Source of the DNA: Mesostigma viride
Taxonomy: Eukaryota > Streptophyta > Mesostigmatophyceae > Mesostigmatales > Mesostigmataceae
Direction: 5' to 3'
DNA: 41,431 nt
Assembly: GCA_009746045.1 (NCBI GenBank)
Contig: RPFO01001341.1
Span: forward strand, 22,501-63,931
Shown: in pieces, positions 19,641 to 34,260 of the stretch
Layout: every line of letters begins with the position of its first letter
Numbering within the stretch: the first letter of the stretch is position 1
Notes under the pieces: generated by a model
Databases searched by the model: none
What the model was told of the DNA's origin: nothing
Seen by the model: the letters and a program-made list of their open reading frames with translations, nothing else
Translations under genes and position numbers: made by a program

Positions 19641-20500
19641 TTCCAAATATTGTAGGCATTTTTTATGAGTTATGGCTGGGATGAGTAGGTCATCCACCAA
19701 CATCTGGGTGTAGTTCGTGGCATGTTTCCCTACCCTTTTGGGAATGCCCTTGGGGCCAGGCCAGGTCAGAATATGCCGCCCTGGCCGGCCAAGCCGCTGG
19801 GGCCTGCCACACCAAAGTCCCTATATGAGTGTGCTTTGGTCCCAATATGGACACTAAACTGTTTTAGGTTAGTTTGTGGACATTACCATGCAAGGTGCAA
19901 CTGGCTCCTATTGTTAGGCGCGAGTTGGACACGATTTGAGGGCTAAAAGCTAAAATTGTTTGCTGACACAGCTAGCCCGCAACACACGTAGCATAGTTGT
20001 CACACTTCATGTAGTGTTCAAGTTGGGGCATGATGCAGACAATGTTTGTTCCAACTCTGATTTATTATAATGAGTTGTCTTGAGCACTTCATAATGAGAT
20101 TAGCACAGCTCATTTTAAGACACACCACCGCATCTTTATAAAACAATCCCATCCAATTCCCAACTTCACCATGGAATGGCCATCAAATGTTAGCATGCGC
20201 ACGATCGCTCATGCCCACTTCAAAATCACCTTAAGAAAGAAAGTTTTGTATTCGCTAACTTCTTTATAACCACCACCAGTATGGGGCAACCACAGGCCCT
20301 CACTGTGACCACTGTGACCACGGCAAGGGCACGCCATCACATGCAGCCATAAATGTAGCTAACGAAGCAAGGCCAGCTGGTATCCAGGCGGCATGTTGCC
20401 ACCACACACGTCTCGGTTACGGCGCGGTCACCCATCTTCATGTCCCTGCAAATATGCACCCCATAGCAACGTGTGACAAACCACAAGACCCCACGGTGCC
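19641..20500. other. Diverged leader region of U3
   Basis: A stretch near 19,940-19,985 (AGCTAAAATTGTTT, AGCCCGCAAC) matches the U1 leader near 11,880. The rest is unassigned, and no gene was recognised. Confidence 0.4.
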
Positions 20501-20559
20501 CTTTTGCGGGATCGCAGGGCATGGCAGGGCATGTGCGTGTGTACCACCCCTACCTGCCT

Positions 20560-21640
<1,081 letters not shown>

Positions 21641-21663
21641 CCAGCCTGCCTAGCTGCCTACAC

Positions 21664-23030
21664 ATGCAAAGGAAACAAACATGGCCCCGCTGGCACAATC
21701 CAAAGCACACCTGGTTGATCAGGTAGCGGGCACGCCTGCACAATGAGACATCAAAATTACACAGCCAGCAAAGCAAAATTCAGTGTGCAAGCGAATGGGG
21801 CCTACGTTTGACAGCAAGTATGATGAATCCATGTAGAAAAATATGGCACAACACTGGTTGCCCACGTGCACGTACAGCCCAGTAAAAATTCACGTGCAGC
21901 AAACTGTCTACCCATGCGTGACTTTGGCTTCAGCCCAGTAAAAATCTGCACAACACAAATATTGCACAGCCATTAGAGCAAGTCTAACTTTGGATATGCT
22001 GGATGGAAGCAATATAGCACAGCATGACACACCCCTAGTTGCTGACCTTCACCCATATAGCCCAGTGAAAACCCACGTGCAAAGCAAGGCAGCTTTTCAC
22101 ACGCAAAAGCACCGTCAACGTCAGGCAGCACAGCAGTCAACGACTCCCGAAATTGGTGCATGAGCAATCATCCATGAGCAAACATGGGCTTTCCCTGCCC
22201 AGTCTGTTCCAGAAGAAAGCAACACGGATAACGTGGCAATAACATTCCCAAGGAGAATGAAGAGGACGCACCCCACGGATACGACAATGGAAGACAGACT
22301 CTTGGTCCGGTACGTGCACGCTGCGACCAAGAAAATTCGTCTGGAAAAAGGGAAATGGCATCAGATGACGGTAAACGTAAATCACATTAGATAAAAGCAG
22401 ATACATTGACCACATCTTTGACACAAATCGCCATCGCCAGCGTTCGTCCCGTGCCAAGCAATCCAGCGCTCAATCGCAATTGTCTATGGTGACACCAGAC
22501 ATTCGTTTGCCCCATCCCACGTCTTCCATGAACATCAAAACTGATTTTACAAGGCGTGAAATACGTAAAACTGAAGAATGACGACAATGAAACAAAACAA
22601 TCTGATGACGACGTTCGATTTCCAGGTCGCTGGCTATTTTACAGCAAATGCCATAGCGACACGGACCTCTCCCACGCAGGTTGCACGGGGTTGACGCCCC
22701 GCCAGCTCAGAAAGTTTCCTACGTACTCTTCCAATACAATTTTTGACGTATAAAAACCAGGAATTCGCATTCCCCATCCCGATTTCACATGCTACGTCGC
22801 CCGCCATCGCCAGCCAGCAACAACTATGGTTGCTTCCGCAGCACGTCGCCTTGTTTCATTAAAAATTTTTGCCCCGACCATGCCGCTTTTATTATTCACG
22901 TTCACTTTACCCATTGCCACTGCCAGCCTGGTGCGTTCGACGCGACGCTCGCCCCGCCCTGCATGCGAACTAAAATGCAGGCGGGGGGGGCCAGGTGGCC
23001 AGCGGGAGCCCGAAAAACAAATTTCATCCT
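21664..23030 (+). repeat. Diverged unit body, U3
   Basis: Homologous to the U1 and U4 body by landmarks such as ATGGCCCCGCTGGCAC, AGCAAAGCAAAATTCAG, CGACACGGACCTCTCCCACG and TTTTTGACGTATAAAA. Stops and indels break every ORF of the other copies, so the body does not evolve as coding sequence. Confidence 0.75.
22749..22755 (+). promoter_or_regulatory. TATA-box-like element, U3
   Basis: TATAAAA after TTTTTGACG and before GCATTCCCCATCCC is retained although surrounding sequence has diverged. Confidence 0.55.
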
Positions 23031-23545
23031 GAACTATTTCGCCCCACCCTGACTGAACGCCAGTTCGGCTCTGAACCTTCCAACCGTCCTGCAAATTTGA
23101 TCCATCCGTTCAGAAAATCGCATTCCATTCACGTTGTGGCCCTAACCTCGAGCGCGTTATTCGAAACGGCGTGCACCGGTTGGTCCCCTTGTCCAAAGTG
23201 GTGCAACGGGAAACGCGAAAAGTTTAGGAGAGATCCATTCGCCAGTAGCTTGTTTGACGTTTAAAAGAGTCAACGCGCCGTAATTCCTGAGGCCGCGCGG
23301 ATTGGCGAGACGCCCCACCTGCCCGCAAAAGTCTGAACATGTTCAGCGTTTCAGCACCCGTTCAGGAGATGTGAGACTCGATCTCCAAGGTTTGGGGATT
23401 TTCTTTGTACTACGCGATTGGCCATCTCGCTACGGTCCTGGACGTCGTCCGCTCCCGCGCTAGGGGGCGCGGGGGACGGCCCCACCTTCGGCCTACGGCC
23501 TCGGCCAAAGTTTTCGGGCTTCATAAATCGTAGTTACATTAGGGG
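23031..23545 (+). repeat. Z1 tail module, unit U3
   Basis: Near-identical to 27,898-28,410. It includes CACCTGCCCGCAAAAGT, CTGAACATGTTCAGCG and a CCGCGCTAGGGGGCGCGG inverted repeat near 23,455. Confidence 0.85.
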
Positions 23546-23559
23546 ACAAGAAAAAAGTG

Positions 23560-23589
23560 GGGGAGGGGGGGCTATCGCCCCCCCTCCCC
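23560..23589. repeat. X-head hairpin, unit U4
   Basis: The same 13-bp stem and TATC loop, here preceded by a Z1-type end. Confidence 0.95.
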
Positions 23590-23911
23590 GACTTGAGAGG
23601 ACGTGACTCGCCGCTAGCGGCCCAGAGGCCGATAGTCGACCTTCTGGGCGCCAACCGCACCGGCCCGCGCGACGCGCCAAGACCCTTCCACGGAGGACGC
23701 GCGAGCGGACGATTCCGACCGGGACGAACCGCCTCCGTGCGCCACTCGCAACGGACCCTTCCCCGTGAACACCGTGAAAGCTCTCCGAGCGTGAGATACT
23801 TGGAAATTTCGTCACGTTCGTATCGAAATTAAAAATTCTGACAAATTTTCAGCTCGGACTGAACCACAATGAAATAATTCTGACAAATTTTATCCTGAAC
23901 TATTTCGCATC

Positions 23912-24139
23912 ATAACATGACTCCGTTGGGAGATCATCATGTAGCACTGGCTAACATATTCCCTTGCTGGATGGATGGAGGTAGGTGAAGAATTAAACCT
24001 TTTTGAATGACCTTATTTGTCTAATTGTAATTGCCTAGCACAGTCTACCTAGAGGAGGGCCCTGATTGGCACAATTGTGGCCATGTACGTAATTATGCTA
24101 CATGTCTGTCGTACATGATCTCCCAACTAGTCATGTTAT
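23912..24139. mobile_element. Foldback element copy in U4
   Basis: Same opposed stem-loop ends as 11,615-11,834, with a few small differences (for example CATGTCTGTCGTACATG near the right arm). Confidence 0.7.
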
Positions 24140-24502
24140 AATTTAATTTCATTTTAATGCTAGCATGTCTTGTTGCATGCCCTCAAAGCTAAAATTGTTT
24201 ATCACATGCAGAGAGAGCCCGCACAATGAATTTCAGCGTACCATTCATTAATTAATTATACCATGCGATATACTTTACAGATATTTCGCTGTCAAATACT
24301 TCGAAATTTGGGTACTGCTTTTTGCAAGCCAGCCATAAGGACCAAACACTCCCATGCAAACTCCCATTTTCATCATTAATTAATATTCATTGAGTGGCAA
24401 TCCTTTCATTCCTTTGTTCACACATGCACCATCCGTCATTCCCATTATTAAATTGAAAAAATTAAAACATAGCATGACTCCGTGGTGCCCACTATGACTT
24501 CA

Positions 24503-26802
24503 TGGGGGGGGCTGGCATGCTTGCGTGGGTGTGGGGGGCCTCGCATGCGTGCGTGGGTGTGGGGGGGGCTCGCATGCGTGCGTGGGTGTGGGGGGGAGTG
24601 GCATGCATGCGTGGGTGTGGTGGGGGGCTGCCATGCATGCGTGTGGTTAGGGGGGGGCTGGCACGCGTGTGTGGGTTCGTGGGGTGGCTGCCATGCGTGC
24701 GTGGGTGTGTGGGGTGGCTGGCATGCGTACGTGGGTGTGGGGGGTGGCTGGCATGCATAAGTGGGTTTGTGATGGGCTGGCATGCGTGCGTGGGTTGGTG
24801 GGGTGGCAGGCATGCATGCGTGCATGTGGGGGGTCGCTGGCATGCATGCGTGGGTTTGTGGGGTAGCTGGCATGCAGGCGTGGGTGTGGGAGGGGTTGGC
24901 ATGCATGCGTGGGTGTGGGGGGTGGCTCGCATGCGTGCGTGGGTGTGGGGGGGAGTGGCATGCATGCGTGGGTGTGGTGGGGGGCTGCCATGCATGCGTG
25001 GGGTTAGGGGGGGCTGGCACGCGTGTGTGGGTTCGTGGGGTGGCTGCCATGCGTGCGTGGGTGTGTGGGGGGCTCGCATGCGTGCGTGGGTGTGGGGGGG
25101 GCTCGCATGCGTGCGTGGGTGTGGGGGGGAGTGGCATGCATGCGTGGGTGTGGTGGGGGGCTGCCATGCATGCGTGGGGTTAGGGGGGGGCTGGCACGCG
25201 TGTGTGGGTTGGTGGGGTGGCTGCCATGCGTGCGTGGGTGTGTGGGGTGGCTGGCATGCGTACGTGGGTGTGGGGGGTGGCTGGCATGCATAAGTGGGTT
25301 TGTGATGGGCTGGCATGCGTGCGTGGGTTGGTGGGGTGGCAGGCATGCATGCGTGCATGTGGGGGGTCGCTGGCATGCATGCGTGGGTTTGTGGGGTAGC
25401 TGGCATGCAGGCGTGGGTGTGGGAGGGGTTGGCATGCATGCGTGGGTGTGGGGGGTGGCTGGCATGCTTGCCTGCATGTGGGGTGGGGCTGGCATGCTTG
25501 CGTGGGTGTGGGGGGGCCTCGCATGCGTGCGTGGGTGTGGGGGGGGCTCGCATGCGTGCGTGGGTGTGGGGGGGAGTGGCATGCATGCGTGGGTGTGGTG
25601 GGGGGCTGCCATGCATGCGTGGGGTTAGGGGGGGCTGGCACGCGTGTGTGGGTTGGTGGGGTGGCTGCCATGCGTGCGTGGGTGTGTGGGGTGGCTGGCA
25701 TGCGTACGTGGGTGTGGGGGGTGGCTGGCATGCATAAGTGGGTTTGTGATGGGCTGGCATGCGTGCGTGGGTTGGTGGGGTGGCTGGCATGCATGCGTGC
25801 ATGTGGGGGGTCGCTGGCATGCATGCGTGGGTTTGTGGGGTAGCTGGCATGCGGGCGTGGGTGTGGGAGGGGCTGGCATGCATGCGTGGGTGTGGGGGGT
25901 GGCTGGCATGCATGCCTGCATGTGGGGTGGGGCTGGCATGCGTGCGTGGGTGTGGGGGGGGCTCGCATGCGTGCGTGGGTGTGGGGGGGGCTCGCATGCG
26001 TGCGTGGGTGTGGGGGGGAGTGGCATGCATGCGTGGGTGTGGTGGGGGGCTGCCATGCATGCGTGGGGTTAGGGGGGGGCTGGCACGCGTGTGTGGGTTG
26101 GTGGGGTGGCTGCCATGCGTGCGTGGGTGTGTGGGGTGGCTGGCATGCGTACGTGGGTGTGGGGGGTGGCTGGCATGCATAAGTGGGTTTGTGATGGGCT
26201 GGCATGCGTGCGTGGGTTGGTGGGGTGGCTGGCATGCATGCGTGCATGTGGGGGGTCGCTGGCATGCATGCGTGGGTTTGTGGGGTAGCTGGCATGCGGG
26301 CGTGGGTGTGGGAGGGGCTGGCATGCATGCGTGGGTGTGGGGGGTGGCTGGCATGCATGCCTGCATGTGGGGTAGGGCTGGCATGCGTGCGTGGGTGTGG
26401 GGGGGGCTGCCATGCGTGTGTCGGGGGGCTGGCATGCGTGGGTGGTTGGCGGGGGGAGTGGCATGCATGCGTGGGTGTGGTGGGGAGCTGCCATGCATGC
26501 GTGGTTTTAAGGGGGGGCTGGCACGCGTGCGTGGGTTCGTGGGGTGGCTGCCATGCGTGCGTGGGGGTGGGGGGTGGCTGGCATGCGTAAGTGGCTGTGG
26601 GGGTTGCTGGAATGCATAAGTGGGTTGTGGGGTGGCTGGCATGCGTGCGTGGGTGTGGGGGTGGCTGGCATGCGTGCGTGGATTGGTGGGGTGGCTGGCA
26701 TGCATGCGGGCATGTGGGGGGTGGCTGGAATCCATGCGTGGGTTTGTGGGGTATAGCTAACATGTGTGCGTGGGTGTGGGAGGGGCTGGCATGCATGCGT
26801 TG
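24503..26802 (+). repeat. 30-bp minisatellite with higher-order repeats, unit U4
   Basis: About 77 monomers. The variant TTTGTGATGGGCTGG recurs at 24,766, 25,299, 25,743 and 26,188, giving higher-order units of 533, 444 and 445 bp. The size excess over U1 equals one 533-bp plus one 445-bp unit. The 747-aa and 559-aa minus-strand ORFs here are repeat artefacts. Confidence 0.95.
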
Positions 26803-27897
26803 GTTGACATGCCATGGATGAAAAACGCCAAGAAGAGTATATGGCCCCGCTGCCACCAAAAATCACCTGGTTGATCAACCAAGGGGATAGCCTGCACAGT
26901 GAGACACAAACACAGCAGACCCAGCAAAGCAAAATTCAGGTTGTAAGCGAGTGGAGATTACTTTTGACATGCTTGATGAAGAAATATATAACACACCTTC
27001 TATTGTCACACCTTCTATAAACAAATGGTTGATTGATCACCTTATACACCACGTAAACATGCTACCAGACGCGCTCTTCAGTCCAGTCAAAATCCACGTG
27101 CAAAGCAAGTCAGCTTACGCAGAAAGCACCATGAATGTCAGCCAGTACAGCAGTAAATGACGCCCCAAACCCGTGACCAGGCAAGCATCCAGAGGGGCTT
27201 TCACCGCCCAGTATATTCCAGAAAAAAGCATCACAGATCCTTGGGCAACGGACGTTCACACAGGACATGCGAAGGACCATGAAGATGGCGTCCTGCACGG
27301 CTAAGAAAATAAAACGCAGACCCTTGCTACGCTATGTCTTTGCTGCGACTAGGTGGATTCGGCGAAATGGAAAGAACGCAACCATGAAAATGCATCAGAA
27401 AGAGAGCAGGTACTACCCCGGTCATCGAAACAAACGCCTCACCATCGGCATCGCCGGTTACGTCCCGTGGCAAAAAATCCAGCGTTCTTTCCAATATGAT
27501 GTGGCGACAGCAGAAGCTCGTTGGCCACACCCCAAGCCTTCCACGAACAGCAAACTGATTTCACTAGGCACCCAATACGTAAAGCAGTTAAGCATGATAC
27601 TACAATACCTAAATCTACAACGACATTCCATTTCCAGGTCGCCATAGCGACACGGACCTCTCCCACGCAGGTATCACTCCGTTGACGCACCTCCAGCTCA
27701 GAAAATTTCGCACTTGCTCTTCAAACATAAAATTTTGACGTATAAAACCATGGCTGCGCATTCCCCATCCCAATTTTCTAGCCTACGTTGCCTGCCATCG
27801 CCAGCCAGCACAAGGAAAATTGCTCGCGCAGCACGTCACTTTGTTTTTCGCCCCGAGCATGCCGCACGCTTTGCCAATAATTCCCAGTTCCCACTGC
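26803..27897 (+). repeat. Unit body, U4
   Basis: Near-identical to 13,521-14,619. It continues directly into Z1 without the half X head seen in U1. Confidence 0.85.
27741..27747 (+). promoter_or_regulatory. TATA-box-like element, U4
   Basis: TATAAAA in the same context as in U1. Confidence 0.5.
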
Positions 27898-28410
27898 TAT
27901 TTCGCCCCACCCTGACTGAACGCCAGTTCGGCTCTGAACCTTCCAACCGTCCTGCAAATTTGATCCATGCGTTCAGAAAATCGCATTCCATTCACGTTGT
28001 GGCCGTTATTCGAGCGCGTTATTCGAAACGGCGTGCACCGGTTGGTCCCCGTCCAAAGTGGTGCAACGGGAAACTGTGAAAAGTTTTAGTACAGATATCG
28101 GTTCGCCAGTAGCTTGTTTGACGCTTAAAAAAGTCAACGTGCCGTAATTCCTGAGGCCGCGCGGATTGGCGAGACGCCCCACCTGCCCGCAAAAGTCTGA
28201 ACATGTTCAGCGTTTCAGCACCCGTTCAGGAAACTCGAGAATCGATCTCCAAGGTTTGGGGATTTTCTTTGTACTACGCCGATTGGCCATCTCGCTACGG
28301 TCCTGTACGTCGTCCGCTCCCGCGCTAGGGGGCGCGGGGGACGGCCCCACCTTCGGCCTACGGCCTCGGCCAAAGTTTTCGGGCTTCATAAATCGTAGTT
28401 ACATTAGGGG
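27898..28410 (+). repeat. Z1 tail module, unit U4
   Basis: Matches 23,031-23,545 almost throughout, but is followed by a Y head instead of an X head. Confidence 0.85.
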
Positions 28411-30759
28411 ACTAGTGGGGGGGCCAAGGCCCCCCACTTTTTCGGACGCACTACGCCACCAGGGGCCCTGAGGCCCCCGCCGAAAGCTTCGACCCGCCGG
28501 GTTGAGCCCGCCGACCGGCCCGGCCCCTACGCCGGGGGGCGAACGCTCGGCGGCCTTCCTTTGGGGCTTCCCATCGCGCGCGCTCGCGCCGGCCTGCCGC
28601 ACCGTCGATCCCACGCTCCGTCCCTCACGGGCACGTCCAGCACGCGTCGTACTACTAGTACATCAACCCAATCCGAATAGTACTGTACATCGTGAGACGT
28701 CGCCTTTCATTGCATGCAAGTATTTCCTTACTCATTACTTCCTAACAACTGGAACTCACAATGAAGCTATGCCATGCAGGACACAATGTGGGTACCGCTT
28801 TTTGCAAGCGGCAGCCATAACGACCAAACACTCCCATGCAAACTCCCATGTTGATCATTCATTAATATTCATTGAGTGGCAATCCTTTGTAAACACATGC
28901 ACCATCGGTCATGCCCACAATGACTTCATGTAGACAAAGTTTTGTACATGACTCGACAGTGCCCTTGAGCGCGACCGTGGGGTGCGGCAGGCCAGCCCTG
29001 TCCGTTCGTGGGTGTGGTGGGCAGCTACCATGCATGCGTGGGTTTAGGGGGGGGCTGGCATGCGTATGTGGGTGTGGGGGGTGGCTGGCATGCACGTGCA
29101 TGTGGGGGGTGGCTGTCATGCATGCGTGCATGTGGGGGGTGGCTGGCATGCATGCGTGGGTTTGTGGGGGGGTGGCATGCGTGCGTGGGTGTGGGGGTGG
29201 CTGGCATGCGTGCATGGGTTTGTGGAGTGGCTAGCATGCATGCGTGGGTGTGGGGGGAGCTGCCATGGACACATGTGGGCCGCCCGGGCGGGGCAGGCTG
29301 GCATGCATGCGTGGGTGTGGGGGGGGGCGGCGTGCGTACGTTGGTGACGGGGGTGGCTGGCATGCATAAGTGGGTTTGTGGGGTGGCTGGCATGCATGCG
29401 TGCATGTGGGGGGTCTGGCACGCGTGTATGGGTTTGGGGGGGGCTGGCATGCATGCGTGTGTGTGTGTGGGGGGTGACATAAGTGCGTGGGTGTGGGGGT
29501 GGCTGGCATGCGTGCCTGGGTTTGGGGGTGGGCTGCCATGCGTGCGTGGGTTTAGGGGGGGGCTGGCATGCGTGCCTGGGTTCGTGGGGTGGGCTGCCAT
29601 GCGTGCGTGGGTGTGGGGGTGGCTGGCATGCGTACGTGGGTGTGGGGGGTGGCTTGCATGCACGTGCATGTGGGGGGTGGCTGGCATGCATGCGTGGGCT
29701 CGTGGGGTGGCTGGCATGCGTGCGTGGGTGTGGGGGTGGCTGGCATGCGTGCATGGGTTTGTGGGGTGGCTGGAATGCAAGCATGCATGTGGGGGGGCTT
29801 GTTTGCATGTGGGGTGGCTGGCAAGCATGCGTGCATGTGGGGGTTGGCTGGCATGCGTGCGTGGGTTTGGGGGCGGCTGCCATGCGTGCGTGGGTGTGGG
29901 GAGGGGCTGGCATGCATGCATGCATGTGGGGGGGCTGGCATCCAAGCGTGGGTTTGTGGGGTGGCTGGCATGCATGCGTACATGAGGGGGGGGCTGGCAT
30001 GCGTGCGTGGGTGTGGGGGGGCGTAGGTGGGTATGGGGGTGGCTGGCATGCGTGCGTGGGTGTGGGGGGGAGTGGCATGCATGCGTGGGTGTGGTGGGGG
30101 CTGCCATGCATGCGTGGCTTGAGGGGGGGCTGGCATGCGTGCCTGGGTTCGTGGGGTGGCTGCCATGCGTGCGTGGGTGTGGGGGTGGCTGGCATGCGTA
30201 CGTGGGTGTGGGGGGTGGCTGGCATGCGTGCATGGGTTTGTGGGGGGGGGGGGGGGGGGTGGCATGCGTGCGTGGGCATGGGGGTGGCTTGCATGCTACG
30301 TGGGTTGGTGGGGTGCCTGGCATGCATAAGTGGGCCCGCGGTGCCCCTGATTGCTGTCTGGCCCCTAATCATGTGGATGTGGCTGACTGCCTGCCCTCCT
30401 GTTTTCCCCATCCCCAAACCCCATGCCGCAAGGCTCGTAGCTCAAGCCCCATGGCTCATGCCCCATGGCCCTTGCCTGCCAGCCTACCTGTGCTGCATAC
30501 CCTTGCAGCCTTTCCTGCCTCGCCTGGCCTGGCCTGCCCTGACCTCTCTGCCCTCCCGCCCGCCCATGCGGTCCGTTGCCACGGATGGAAAATGAGAATA
30601 AAACCAATATGGCCCCACTGGCACCACAAATCACCTGGTTGGTCAACCAAGGGGATAGCCTGCACAATGAGACAGGAACACAGCAGACCCAGCAAAGCAA
30701 GATTCAGGTTGTAAGCCAGTGGAGATTACTTTTGACATGCTTGATGAAGAAATATAAAA
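28411..30759 (+). repeat. Macrosatellite unit U5 (Y head, truncated at an inversion)
   Basis: Near-identical to 15,131-17,485 of U2: Y hairpin 28,415-28,437, leader, minisatellite 29,006-30,331, linker and the first ~155 bp of the body. It stops after AATATAAAA, where reversed Z2 begins. Confidence 0.9.
29006..30331 (+). repeat. 30-bp minisatellite array, unit U5
   Basis: About 44 monomers in the same order as U2, differing mainly by one-base changes in G-run length. Confidence 0.95.
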
Positions 30760-30765
30760 TAACCC
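30755..30765. other. Orientation-switch junction
   Basis: Sequence left of 30,759 matches U2 up to 17,485. From 30,760 it matches the reverse complement of U2 from 19,156 downward. No filler lies between. Confidence 0.9.
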
Positions 30766-31643
30766 CAACGCAAAAGTTTGGCGAACCGTGAGGCCCGAAA
30801 AGTGGCCCGTACGAGAACCGCGAGCGCAGGGCGGCCGATAGTCAGGGCGATCCGGGGATCCGCGGTGGCGCCCAATCGGAGCAGTTGCCCGAAAAGTGGC
30901 AAACTAGGCAGATCGACTGTCACAAAGTCTGAACGGGGTCTGAAACGGCAGTTACGTCCAGAACCGGTTCAGCACTTTTGCGGGCAGGTGGGAGGCCAGC
31001 CAATGGCCGCGGCCAGATAAAAATACGGAACCCGGCACGATGTCGGCTTCTTTGCGGCCGTCAAACTCTCGGTCGCGAATCAAACAAGCCGGCAAAGGTT
31101 AACGGTTCTGGGACGCGGAAGTACAAAAACTTCAGAGTATCGAGCCCGCCGTCCTCAATTTTAGGAGCGTTCAGTGCGGCCAGTCGACGGCATGTCCAGA
31201 AATTGTTTTGAAACCGTAACATTTTGGCCGTTACGGCCGTTTTCCTGTCCGCATTTCGTTCAGAAAGCGTTTTACTGAGCGTTTCCGTATAACTTTTCGA
31301 TTCAGACTGAAGTTATAGTCTGAACGTGATCTGAATGATATTTATTCTTAAATTATACGCAAATTTTTAGTTGGAGGAGTGGAGAGTAGTATGATGCTTG
31401 CTGGACGAATTTCTGCCACATTCCGTACTTACCAAGCTGGGAAAAAATGACTTGGGAGGATTTTCAAGTGGGTAGTACGCGGTGCTGGACCGCCTGGACG
31501 CGCCCAAGCAATCGAACGTGCAAAACCAGGACTGCGAGGGGGTGAGGGGGCGACATGCTGCGACAGCACTTAATGTCCTGCTGGCTGGGGATGGCGGTCA
31601 ACGCTGCCTGGAAAATTGGGGATGGACAATGCGTGGGCATTGC

Positions 31644-31650
31644 TTTTATA
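31644..31650 (-). promoter_or_regulatory. TATA-box-like element, U6
   Basis: TTTTATA on the plus strand, in the same context as 18,279-18,285 reversed. Confidence 0.5.
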
Positions 31651-32871
31651 GCGTTCAATGTTCCATTTCGATGCGTACCTTTGAATTGTTTCTGATCTGG
31701 CTGGACGTCGGTGGGCAGTCTCGTGCGTGGGAGAGATTCGGGGCGCTATGGCCTGCTGCGATAGCTAGCGACCTGGAAATGGAATGTCGTTGTAGATTTA
31801 GGTATTATGCTATCGTGCTTCTTTGCTTGACGTATTGGGTGCCTAGTGAAATCAGTTTGCTGTTCGTGGAAGGCGTGGGGTGTGGCCGACGAGTTTCTGT
31901 TGTCGTCACACAATATTGGAATGAACGCTGGAATCATTTGTTGCCACGGGACGTACGCTGGCGATGGCGATGGTGAGTCGTTTGTTTCGATGACCGGGCT
32001 AGTGCCTGCTCTCTTTCTGATGCGTTTCCTCGGTTGCGTTGTTTCCATTTGGCCGACTTCACCTAGTCGCAGCGAAGACATAGCGTAGCAAGGGTCTGCG
32101 TTTCATTTTCTTAGCCGTGCAGGACGCCATCTTCATGGTCCTTCGGGTTTCCCGTGTCAACGTCCGTTCCCAGAGGATCTGTGATGATTTTTTCTGGAAT
32201 ATACTGGGCGGTGGAAGCCCCTGTGGATGCTTGCCTGGTCATGAGTTTAGGGCGTCATTTACTGCTGTACTCGCTGACATTCATGGTGCTTACTGCGTAA
32301 GATAATCTGCCTTGCTTCGCGCGTGGATTTTCACTGGGCTGAAGAGAGCGTCTGGTAACATGTTTACGTGGTGTATAAGGTGATCAATCAACCATTTGTT
32401 CATAGAACTGGTTGTCTCCTTGATAGAAGGTGTGACAATAGAAGGTGTTTTATATTTCTGCATCAAGCAAGTCAAAAGTAATCTCCACTGGCTTACAACC
32501 TGAATCTTGCTTTGCTGGGTCTGCTGTGTTCGTGTCTCATTGTGCAGGCTATCCCCTTGGTTGACCAACCAGGTGATTTGTGGTGCCAGCGGGGCCATAT
32601 TGGTTTTCTTCTCATTTTCCATCCGTCGCAACGGACCGCATGGGCGGGCGGGAGGGCAGAGAGGGCAGGGCAGGCCAGGCCAGGCGAGGCAGGAAAGGCT
32701 GCAAGGGTATGCAGCACAGGTAGGCTGGCAGGCAAGGGTCATGGGGCATGAGCCATGGGGCTTGAGCCACGAGCCTTGCGGCATGAGGTTTGGGGATGGG
32801 GCAAACAGGAGGGCAGCCAGCCAGCCACATCCACATGATTAGGGGCCAGACAGCAATCAGGGGCACCGCGG

Positions 32872-34260
32872 GCCCACTTATGCATGCCAGGCACCCCACC
32901 AACCCACGCACGCATGCCAGCCACCCCCATGCCCACGCACACAAACCCACTTATGCATGCCAGCCACCCCCCACACCCACGTACGCATGCCAGCCACCCC
33001 CCACACCCACGCACGCATGGCAGCCACCCCACGAACCCAGGCACGCATGCCAGCCCCCCCCTCAAGCCACGCATGCATGTCAGCCCCCCACCACACCCAC
33101 GCATGCATGCCACTCCCCCCCCACACCCACGCACGCATGCCAGCCACCCCCCACACCCACGCACGCCCCCCGCCACACCCACGCACGCATGCCAGCCCCC
33201 CCCCTCATGTACGCATGCATGCCAGCCACCCCACAAACCCACGCTTGGATGCCAGCCCCCCCACATGCATGCATGCATGCCAGCCCCCCCCACATCCACG
33301 CACGCATGGCAGCCGCCCGCCCAACCCACGCACGCATGCCAGCCAACCCCCACATGCACGCATGCTTGCCAGCCACCCCACATGCAAACAAGCCCCCCCC
33401 CACATGCATGCTTGCATTCCAGCCACCCCACAAACCCATGCACGCATGCCAGCCACCCCCACACCCACGCACGCATGTCAGCCACCCCACGAGCCCACGC
33501 ATGCATGCCAGCCACCCCCACAAACCCACGCATGCATTCCAGCCACCCCCCACATGCACGTGCATGCCAGCCACCCCCCACACCCACGTACGCATGCCAG
33601 CCACCCCCCACACCCACGCACGCATGGCAGCCCACCCCACGAACCCAGGCACGCATGCCAGCCCCCCCCTAAACCCACGCACGCATGGCAGCCCACCCCC
33701 AAACCCAGGCACGCATGCCAGCCAACCCCACACCCACGCACTTATGTAAGCCCCCCCCCACACACGCATGCATGCCAGCCCCCCCACAAACCCACACACG
33801 CGTGCCAGCCCCCCCCACATGCACGCATGCATGCCAGCCACCCCATAAACCCATGCATGCATGCCAGCCACCCCCGTCACCAACGTACGCATGCCGTCCC
33901 CCCCCCCACACACGCATGCATGCCAGCCTGCCCCGCCCCACATGCAACCATGGCAGCTCCCTTCCACACCCACGCATGCATGCTAGCCACCCCACAAACC
34001 CATGCACGCATGCCACCCCCCCACAAACCCACGCATGCATGCCAGCCACCCCCCACATGCATGTGCATGCCAGCCACCCCCCACACCCACGTACGCATGC
34101 CAGCCGTCCCCACGCATGCATGGCAGCTGCCCACCACACCCACGCAGGTATGGCATCCCGCCCCGCCCCACATGCATGCATGGCAGCTCCCCTCCACACC
34201 CACGCTCGAATCCCAGCCCCCCCCCACGCATGCATGGTAGCTCCCCACCACACCCACAAA
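32872..34260 (-). repeat. 30-bp minisatellite array, unit U6 (C-rich on plus strand)
   Basis: About 46 monomers of the same family in reverse orientation (GCATGCCAGCC and CCCACACCC words). Confidence 0.95.

Larger units (their letters stand above)
23546..28410 (+). repeat. Macrosatellite unit U4 (X head, expanded minisatellite, Z1 tail)
   Basis: Close copy of U1 with a minisatellite longer by ~978 bp. Order: X head to ~23,900, leader with foldback copy (23,912-24,139), minisatellite 24,503-26,802, body 26,803-27,897 and Z1 27,898-28,410. Confidence 0.9.

Noticed and set aside
24492-26859. Minus-strand ORFs of 747 and 559 aa, rich in His, Pro, Thr and Ala, as repeat proteins
   Set aside because: The ~30-bp period is a multiple of three, so frames stay open on both strands and in several frames at once. 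Ends wander into flanks and lengths vary with the array.
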